10,434 bases of DNA from an uncultured Lachnospiraceae bacterium. GTDB taxonomy: Bacteria; Bacillota; Clostridia; Lachnospirales; Lachnospiraceae. This document shows, piece after piece, positions 5,653-10,434 of the stretch (within the stretch, counting starts at the first letter, position 1; each line of letters begins with the position of its first letter). A model generated the notes under the pieces. It was not told where the DNA came from. It saw only the letters and a list, made by a program, of their open reading frames with translations, and searched no databases. The stretch covers positions 1 to 10,434 of the forward strand of contig USDI01000064.1 in the NCBI GenBank assembly GCA_900553305.1. Reading direction: 5' to 3'. The position numbers were made by a program, and so were the translations under genes.

Positions 5653-6477
5653 TTACTTATTCGTCCACTCCGCCGGACTCTGTGACAGATTATCCTGTTC
5701 CTGTCCCTTTACCAGCTGTGGCCCCGGAGTATCATCCGGAACCACCCATGTTCTGGCTTCCGGAATGAGCAGTGAGCTGTCACAGTAGGCACAGACCGTA
5801 TCATTTTCTCCTGCCGGTGCACCACAGTTCGGACATTCTTTATAATACCGTAAGGACGCCTGATGCTCCTTCTTTTTGAACTCATATTCATCCTTCTGCT
5901 TCATGGCCTGATAATACTGAATCATTTCAAGGCAAAAGGCACGTTCTATCTGGTCGGCTCTTCTGCCTGCCCAGCCCCTCCATGAAATGAGCAGCACCGG
6001 TATGAGCCATTGTCCAAAATAGATTAACTGGTCTACAAAATAGAATGCTCCATCGGTCATGGAAATATTTTCCCAGAAAGGAATCAGTATTTCATAAAAA
6101 GCATTCAGAAAGGTGCCAAACATTGCAACAATCAACACAACATCAAATACTCCGGCACAGCGCACCGGCCATGGAATCCTGCCTTCGTCAAAATGATTTT
6201 TATAATATTCATCGTCGGTATTAATAAAATAATCCTTCCCAAACATCCAGGTGCCATGATAACTTTCCACCCCGGAAGGCGCCCTCCGGAGCGGATTCTC
6301 CATATTATTATAGGCACCTGCGTGCGAACGAAAATTCGGGCTTTTATGTGAAGAATGGTATCCGGAGCTTCTATGATAGCTGCTGTGCGATGAGCTGTGA
6401 TAGGAACTATGTGAATGATGTGAACTGTGGTGGCTTCCATGATGGCCGCCGCTGCTGTGATGACTTCCTCTTGCCAT
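5653..6477 (-). CDS. His/Ser-rich two-TM protein with C-terminal zinc ribbon, function unknown
   Basis: A 274-residue protein of unusual layout. Residues 1-52 hold 15 histidines and about 20 serines in HH, SHHS and YHSS repeats, a likely disordered metal-binding tail. Two hydrophobic segments follow, about 107-131 (VRCAGVFDVVLIVAMFGTFL region) and 148-168 (VDQLIYFGQWLIPVLLISW region). A charged helix (about 173-210) leads to a zinc ribbon with C215, C218, C229 and C232 (CPNCG...CAYC). The tail is acidic and Gln-rich. AGGGGAG lies 8 bases upstream of the ATG. It starts 45 bases after folE and is probably co-transcribed with it. Zinc binding at both ends is inferred from sequence; a role in metal sensing, zinc supply or membrane quality control cannot be chosen. 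No transporter family is recognised. Confidence 0.8.
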   Translation of the reverse strand: MARGSHHSSGGHHGSHHSSHHSHSSYHSSSHSSYHRSSGYHSSHKSPNFRSHAGAYNNMENPLRRAPSGVESYHGTWMFGKDYFINTDDEYYKNHFDEGRIPWPVRCAGVFDVVLIVAMFGTFLNAFYEILIPFWENISMTDGAFYFVDQLIYFGQWLIPVLLISWRGWAGRRADQIERAFCLEMIQYYQAMKQKDEYEFKKKEHQASLRYYKECPNCGAPAGENDTVCAYCDSSLLIPEARTWVVPDDTPGPQLVKGQEQDNLSQSPAEWTNK

Positions 6478-6522
6478 GTCTTTTCTCCCCTGTGTCTGAA
6501 TAATCTAAAGTATGCTGAAAGT

Positions 6523-7110
6523 CTATAACTGGCTGAATACCTCTGCACGCAATGCTGCATCCGTTTTAAAGGCTCCACAGGAAACCGTTGTTGTGGTAAC
6601 GGTTCCGGGCTTCCTGATTCCCCGTGCGGTCATACAGCTATGCTCACCCTCAATGTGTACCAGCACATCTTCCGTTCCAAGTACCATCTGCATAATCTGT
6701 GCAATATCCGATGTAATCCGTTCCTGCAGCTGTAATCTTTTGCATACCATATCTGCAATACGCGCGACCTTGCTTAAACCGATTACCTTCTGTTTAGGCA
6801 GATATGCTACCGAAATTTTCATATTATACATCAATGCCAGATGATGCTCACAATAGCTGAATGCATCCATATTTTTCACTAAAACCATTTCCCCTGAGGA
6901 CGGTTCTTCAAAGCACCGGTCAAACATCTGTGCAATCTCTTCATTGGTGTAACGCATTCCTTCGAATACTTCATCATACATCCGGGCCACACGCGCCGGC
7001 GTATCCACAAGCCCTTCCCGCTCCGGATCATCCCCAAGGGCCACTAATATATTTCGAATCGATTCTTCAATCATACGTTTCTGCTCTTCTGATAAATGTC
7101 TGTTTTCCAC
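6523..7110 (-). CDS. folE: GTP cyclohydrolase I (FolE)
   Basis: Zinc enzyme that converts GTP to 7,8-dihydroneopterin triphosphate, the first step of tetrahydrofolate and other pterin synthesis. At 195 residues it has normal length. Visible motifs: GDDPEREGLVDTPARVARMY (26-45), the Cys-His metal region FSYCEHHLA (84-92) with zinc ligands C87 and H90, IGLSKVARI (110-118), and EHSCMTARGIRKPGT (156-170) with the third ligand C159 and H157. The translation start is GTG at 7110, with GGAGG 6 bases upstream, giving the N-terminus MENRHLS. A possible 18-codon ORF lies just upstream in the same frame. Co-transcription with the His-rich zinc-ribbon gene downstream is likely. No other folate gene (folP, folB, folK) is in the window. 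Confidence 0.96.
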   Translation of the reverse strand: MENRHLSEEQKRMIEESIRNILVALGDDPEREGLVDTPARVARMYDEVFEGMRYTNEEIAQMFDRCFEEPSSGEMVLVKNMDAFSYCEHHLALMYNMKISVAYLPKQKVIGLSKVARIADMVCKRLQLQERITSDIAQIMQMVLGTEDVLVHIEGEHSCMTARGIRKPGTVTTTTVSCGAFKTDAALRAEVFSQL

Positions 7111-7125
7111 AATATGCCTCCATCA

Positions 7126-7182
7126 TTACTGTTCTTCCGTCTCATAAAGATTCACCGGTTCAGAACGGTATTTATCTGTCAT
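7126..7182 (-). CDS. Possible 18-residue leader ORF upstream of folE
   Basis: ATG at 7182 opens an 18-codon ORF (MTDKYRSEPVNLYETEEQ) that ends TAA at 7128-7126, followed directly by a second in-frame stop TGA. The folE GTG codon is 15 bases after the first stop and in the same frame. Upstream bases (AAAAATAAGA) give only a weak ribosome binding site. It could be a leader peptide coupled to folE, a remnant of a longer FolE start, or chance. Confidence 0.25.
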   Translation of the reverse strand: MTDKYRSEPVNLYETEEQ

Positions 7183-7200
7183 TCTTATTTTTTTACCAAA

Positions 7201-7228
7201 TTTATGTTACAATGTGTGTATCTGTCTA
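7201..7228. promoter_or_regulatory. Divergent, overlapping promoter candidates for folE and the DUF362 gene
   Basis: On the minus strand TAGACA (7223-7228), a 16-base spacer and CATAAA (7201-7206) would serve folE. On the plus strand an extended -10, TGTTACAAT (7205-7213, TACAAT at 7208-7213), would serve the DUF362 gene 50 bases downstream, though no convincing -35 is seen. The two overlap, so the genes may compete for polymerase. Candidates by eye only. Confidence 0.35.
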
Positions 7229-7262
7229 TTGAACAATCATACACTGAAAGGGATTTCCAATT

Positions 7263-8393
7263 ATGCTACAGACATTATACCACGTTTCTGAATATAAAGA
7301 AGAGTTACTTTATCTGGCCGTCTGCAAAGCCATGGATGCCTTATCCATTGCCGATGACCTGCGCCCCGGTCTTAAGGTCGTGATCAAACCCAACCTTGTC
7401 ATGGCAAAAAGCCCGGACTTTCCGGTGACCACCCATCCGCTTGTGGTAAAAGCTGTCGTACATTATCTTCGCGGGCACGGCGTAACAGACATTACCCTCG
7501 CCGAAAGCTCCGGCGGTCTCTACAACACCGAGCATATGAAGAATCTTTACCGGGTCTGTGGTATGTCTGCCCTGGAACCGGATATCCGCATGAATATGGA
7601 CTTTACCGCACAGACAATTCCTACCCGTGACGGCTTTAAAAACCACAGCTTCCATCTCATCACTCCGATTGTGGAAGCCGATTATATCATTAACATCTGT
7701 AAATTAAAGACGCATTCCATGACCGGCTATTCCGGCGGAATCAAGAATCTGTTCGGTACGATTCCCGGTCTGGAAAAGCCCCAGATGCATTACCGCTGGC
7801 CGGGCATTGAAGATTTTTCGAATATGCTGTTAGAACTGGCGCAGACCGTTTCTCCGCAGCTTACCATCATCGATGCGGTAGATGCCATGGAAGGAAACGG
7901 CCCTACCGGCGGCACTTCCCATCCGTTAAAGATGATTCTGGCTGCCCGTGATTTTTATACACAGGATTATTTTGCTGCCGGATTGATGAAGCTTGATCCC
8001 ATGAGCATTGTAATGATTCGTCAGGCCGTGGAACAGGGTCTTGCCCATCCCGAAGAAATCCAACTCGTTGGTGATGCAATCCCTGGGGATCTCACCCCTT
8101 TTCAGGTGCCGGATACCAGGAAGCTGGATTTCTCAACGGCACTTCCGGGCTTTTTGCGTGAACCCGCCGTATTTGTTATGGGAAAATTATTTAAGTCCTA
8201 TCCTCTTCCGAATAAAGATAAATGTGTCGGCTGCGGCAAATGTGCCGAAAGCTGCCCGGCGCACATTATTAAAATCAAAGAAGACCGGTCCGGAAAGAAA
8301 AAGGCCGTCTTTCAGAAAAAGGGCTGCATCTCCTGCTTCTGTTGTCAGGAGATGTGCCCCATGAAAGCAATCGAGGTCCGCAAGGCCCTGTAA
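7263..8393 (+). CDS. DUF362 protein fused to a 2[4Fe-4S] ferredoxin domain
   Basis: A 376-residue probable redox protein of unknown substrate. Residues 1-300 resemble the DUF362 domain: VVIKPNLVMAKSP (39-51), THPLVVKAVVHYLRGHG (57-73), ITLAESSGG (77-85), YIINICKLKTHSMTGYSGGIKNLFG (141-165), TIIDAVDAMEGNGPTGG (201-217) and ILAARDF (225-231). The C-terminus is a bacterial-type ferredoxin with cluster ligands C321, C324, C327, C331 and C355, C358, C361, C365 (CVGCGKCAESCP and CISCFCCQEMCP). An additional Cys360 lies inside the second motif. DUF362-ferredoxin fusions are common in anaerobes; their reaction is not established. No signal peptide is visible, so it is probably cytoplasmic. AAAGGGAT lies 9 bases upstream of ATG. 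It is the only plus-strand gene and converges on the MATE gene with 2 bases between stops. Confidence 0.88.
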   Translation: MLQTLYHVSEYKEELLYLAVCKAMDALSIADDLRPGLKVVIKPNLVMAKSPDFPVTTHPLVVKAVVHYLRGHGVTDITLAESSGGLYNTEHMKNLYRVCGMSALEPDIRMNMDFTAQTIPTRDGFKNHSFHLITPIVEADYIINICKLKTHSMTGYSGGIKNLFGTIPGLEKPQMHYRWPGIEDFSNMLLELAQTVSPQLTIIDAVDAMEGNGPTGGTSHPLKMILAARDFYTQDYFAAGLMKLDPMSIVMIRQAVEQGLAHPEEIQLVGDAIPGDLTPFQVPDTRKLDFSTALPGFLREPAVFVMGKLFKSYPLPNKDKCVGCGKCAESCPAHIIKIKEDRSGKKKAVFQKKGCISCFCCQEMCPMKAIEVRKAL

Positions 8394-8395
8394 AC

Positions 8396-9775
8396 TTAAA
8401 CTTCCAGTTTTTCCTCTTCTTCGATCTGAACCATTTCCTTGCTTTTTAACAGGAAGTGGTTTTTCTTTGCCCTGAAATAGAAGAACAGGGAAAGCATGGT
8501 TCCAAGTGCCCAGCCAACCGGCCATGCACTCCAGATTCCTACACTGCCAAGCTTCGAAGATAAAACTGCCGCAATGCTCACACGCAGAATCAGATCCGTA
8601 AAGGTTGCAATCATAAATGCTCCCATCATACTGCTTCCGCGAAGCACGCCATCGGTCACAAGCTTTACCGATACCACGAAATAGAACGGTGCCAGAATCC
8701 TTAAGATCAGAATTCCGGTGTCCATTGCCGGTCCACTGCTGCTGTCCATAAACAGATAAACCAGCCATCTTCCGGCAATCACATAAAGCAGTACCAGCGG
8801 AACACAAAGTGTCCATACCATTTTGATACCTGCCTTAAAGCCATCGTGAATCCTTTCGTACTTACCAGCTCCCAGATTCTGCGAGGTGTAATTCGAGATT
8901 CCGTTGGCCAGTGTGGTAAAGGAGGTAATCACAAGGTTATTGAGCTTAATGGCTGCCGCATAGCCTGCTATTACCGATGCGCCAAAACCGTTGATGAGGC
9001 TCTGGATAATGATGTTTCCGACAGAAACAAAGCTCTGCTGCAGGATACTCGGAATCGCCACCGTGCAGATCTGCAGGAAGATCGGCATGGAAAACCAGAT
9101 GGCTTTCTTTTCGCTTTGCAGTGCTCCAAGATGCCGGAACACAACCACAATGGCAAGTACGCAGCTGATTCCCTGACAGATAAAGGTTGCCCATGCCACT
9201 CCGGCTACTCCCATTGCAAAAAATCTTACAAAAATATAGTCCATGATAATATTCGCAACCGATGAACACGCCAGAAAAACAAAAGGCGTCTTTGAATTTC
9301 CCAGTGCGGAAAAAATTCCTGTCGCAATATTATAGAAGAAAAGGAACGGCAGTCCTGCAATATAAATCATCAGATACAACTGGGAATCCGCCATAATTTC
9401 TTCCGGTGTATGAATCATCGTAAGCATCTTATGACATCCAAGGAAGCCAAGCAGCATCAAAAGTGCACACAGAACGGCACCGCTTAAGAGTGTCGTATGT
9501 ACCGTCGTCCTGACATTATGGTATTCCTTTGCACCAAAATATCTGCTCACAATAACTGAACAGCCAATATTACAGCCAAAGGCAAATGCAATAAAAATGA
9601 GTGTAATTTCATAGCTGTTTCCGACTGCCGCAAGTGCATTCTCCCCCACGAACTTTCCGGCAATCAGACTGTCTGCAATATTATATAACTGTTGGAAAAT
9701 AATACTTCCAAACAAAGGCAGACAAAACCCCCACAGTACCTTCTCCGGTTTTCCTGTGGTTAAATCTTTATTCAT
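8396..9775 (-). CDS. MATE family efflux transporter
   Basis: A 459-residue, roughly 12-TM inner-membrane exporter of the MATE family, usually coupled to Na+ or H+ and acting on drugs, toxins or metabolites. The N-terminal half shows FQQLYNIADSLIAGKFVGENALAAVGNSYEI (27-57, key residues N32, D35 and G43), and the repeat half begins near ILQQSFVSVGNIIIQSLINGFGASVIAG (about 242-269). Length is normal. The ATG has AGGAAGGAT 8 bases upstream. It lies 27 bases after the yqeY gene and probably shares its transcript. It is convergent with DUF362-ferredoxin, with no terminator hairpin visible between. The substrate cannot be told from sequence. Confidence 0.93.
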   Translation of the reverse strand: MNKDLTTGKPEKVLWGFCLPLFGSIIFQQLYNIADSLIAGKFVGENALAAVGNSYEITLIFIAFAFGCNIGCSVIVSRYFGAKEYHNVRTTVHTTLLSGAVLCALLMLLGFLGCHKMLTMIHTPEEIMADSQLYLMIYIAGLPFLFFYNIATGIFSALGNSKTPFVFLACSSVANIIMDYIFVRFFAMGVAGVAWATFICQGISCVLAIVVVFRHLGALQSEKKAIWFSMPIFLQICTVAIPSILQQSFVSVGNIIIQSLINGFGASVIAGYAAAIKLNNLVITSFTTLANGISNYTSQNLGAGKYERIHDGFKAGIKMVWTLCVPLVLLYVIAGRWLVYLFMDSSSGPAMDTGILILRILAPFYFVVSVKLVTDGVLRGSSMMGAFMIATFTDLILRVSIAAVLSSKLGSVGIWSAWPVGWALGTMLSLFFYFRAKKNHFLLKSKEMVQIEEEEKLEV

Positions 9776-9802
9776 CTTTTATCCTTCCTGCTCATGACCC
9801 GG

Positions 9803-10249
9803 CTACGCTAACATTTCGCCAACAATCTTATTGACTAAGGAGCCGTCTGCCTTTCCTTTTACCTTCGGCATAAGTTCCTTCATTACTTTACCCTTGTCCT
9901 TTGCAGAGGGCTCGGTAATACCAAGAGCCGTAAGTACCGCCTGTACTTCCGCACGGATCGCATCCTCACTCATTTCTTCGGGTGCAAATTCCTGGTAAAC
10001 AGCAAGACGTGCCGCACACGCTTCCCTGATATCCTCACGGTCCGCCGGAGCCAGATCCATGGTTTCCTTCGTCTGACGGATCTCACGCTTTACCACTTCA
10101 AATTCCTCTGCCTCGGTCAGATCTGCCCGTTTATCAATGGCCTTGTTCTTCAATGCGGAAAGCAGCATCGAAAGCGCATCCTTACGCGTTTTGTCCTTGT
10201 TCTTCATGGCTTCCATCATCTGGGAGCGTACGGTATCAATCATACTCAT
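9803..10249 (-). CDS. GatB/YqeY domain protein (YqeY-like)
   Basis: A 148-residue cytoplasmic protein matching YqeY in length and layout. The N-terminal helical part (MIDTVRSQMMEAMKNKDKTRKDALSMLLSALKNKAI) and the GatB-tail-like C-terminus are conserved: GKVMKELMPKVKGKADGSLVNKIV (120-143, core MPKVKGKADGSLVN). The domain is shared with GatB of tRNA-dependent amidotransferase, where it contacts tRNA; a role for YqeY itself in tRNA handling is inferred. I place the start at the ATG at 10249, 9 bases after AAGGAG, which gives the family length. A TTG at 10339 in the same frame would add 30 unlikely residues. The MATE gene follows 27 bases downstream. Confidence 0.88.
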   Translation of the reverse strand: MSMIDTVRSQMMEAMKNKDKTRKDALSMLLSALKNKAIDKRADLTEAEEFEVVKREIRQTKETMDLAPADREDIREACAARLAVYQEFAPEEMSEDAIRAEVQAVLTALGITEPSAKDKGKVMKELMPKVKGKADGSLVNKIVGEMLA

Positions 10250-10334
10250 ATTTTCAATCTCCTTCACTATACAGTCTTTATGGAACAGTTCCATTGTACG
10301 TTTCTGATTTTCATTCGTCAAGATGTGCCGGTCT

Positions 10335-10357
10335 ATCAATTATACCATCAATTATAC
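10335..10357 (-). promoter_or_regulatory. 12-bp tandem repeat carrying two TATAAT boxes, upstream of yqeY
   Basis: ATCAATTATAC occurs at 10335-10345 and 10347-10357. On the minus strand each copy gives TATAAT followed by TGAT, so the yqeY promoter appears to have a duplicated -10 box 12 bases apart. No strong -35 is visible at 16-18 bases. Its upstream side is only a few bases from the element end at 10362. Confidence 0.45.
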
Positions 10358-10361
10358 AATA

Positions 10362-10434
10362 GTAACAGTTCAGCCGTGCAGAAATGAATATACAAGCTGC
10401 CCTTTGTGAGCAAGCTCCCACGGTCATCCTGTAT
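10362..10434 (+). mobile_element. Start of a GTAAC-ended repeat element, cut by the window end
   Basis: GTAACAGTTCAG (10362-10373) resembles the terminal repeat of the MITE at 5482 (GTAACTATTCAG; 10 of 12 identical). The following bases contain a hairpin: GTGAGC (10406-10411) with GCTCCCAC (10414-10421, one bulge). CCGTG (10374-10378) also pairs with CACGG (10419-10423), but it shares bases with that hairpin. The other end, and therefore any target duplication, lies outside the window. No coding sequence can be read in these 73 bases. It could be another MITE or the end of a full IS66-type element. Confidence 0.5.

Noticed and set aside
7111..7262. Riboswitch (for example a folate-type element) upstream of folE
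   Set aside because: The leader from the likely promoter is under 100 bases and I could not draw a multi-helix fold or a known aptamer core.
8187..8816. 209-codon minus-strand ORF across the DUF362 3' end and the MATE gene
   Set aside because: It overlaps two well-supported genes in other frames and has an unlikely cysteine- and tryptophan-rich composition.
10250..10339. 30-residue N-terminal extension of the YqeY-like protein from a TTG
   Set aside because: The family is about 148 residues long, and the downstream ATG at 10249 has a strong AAGGAG site at proper spacing.

Overview
The window looks like chromosomal DNA from a gut-type Clostridia member, most likely Lachnospiraceae. This is an inference from protein flavour (a T/A/E-linker PstS lipoprotein, a C-x7-C variant of the MutY iron-sulfur loop, DUF1653, a DUF362-ferredoxin), strong AGGAGG-type ribosome binding sites and intermediate base composition. 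I could not run a database search. Ten genes are clearly supported; nine read on the minus strand and one (DUF362-ferredoxin) on the plus strand. One very small ORF is possible.

Layout. Positions 1-908: 5' part of pstS (phosphate-binding lipoprotein), cut by the window start, with a TTTACA-type Pho-box promoter at about 983-1059. Positions 1151-4298: three co-directional genes read in the order 5'-nucleotidase, mutY, family-2 glycosyltransferase, closed by a hairpin terminator at 1056-1084. Positions 4374-5301: a DUF1653 protein with its own good promoter, and a small membrane-anchored protein of unknown role. Positions 5302-5652 hold no gene but do hold the most structured DNA of the window. 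Positions 5653-7110: folE (GTP cyclohydrolase I) followed by a His/Ser-rich, two-TM, zinc-ribbon protein. Positions 7111-7262: a divergent promoter region. Positions 7263-8393: the DUF362-ferredoxin gene, convergent with a MATE transporter (8396-9775) that lies just downstream of a yqeY-like gene (9803-10249).

The main discovery is a mobile-element family in the gaps between genes. The segment 5482-5624 (143 bp) has 12-bp terminal inverted repeats starting GTAA, 11/12 matched. It is flanked exactly by an 8-bp direct repeat, ACTTATTT, on both sides. GTAA ends plus 8-bp target duplications are the signature of the IS66 transposase family, so I read this as a non-autonomous IS66-type MITE. Three short palindromes (2179-2206, 3314-3340, 5417-5437) and a sequence entering the right edge (10362 onward) carry the same GTAAC-n-(G/A)TTC ends. 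One of them supplies the mutY stop codon, and two bracket mutY in opposite orientation.

The coding genes are mostly housekeeping: phosphate uptake, oxidative DNA repair, nucleotide turnover, folate/pterin synthesis, transport and a tRNA-amidotransferase-like factor. I see no defence system, CRISPR array, rRNA, tRNA or prophage. The less ordinary coding element is the His-rich zinc-ribbon membrane protein next to the zinc enzyme FolE.
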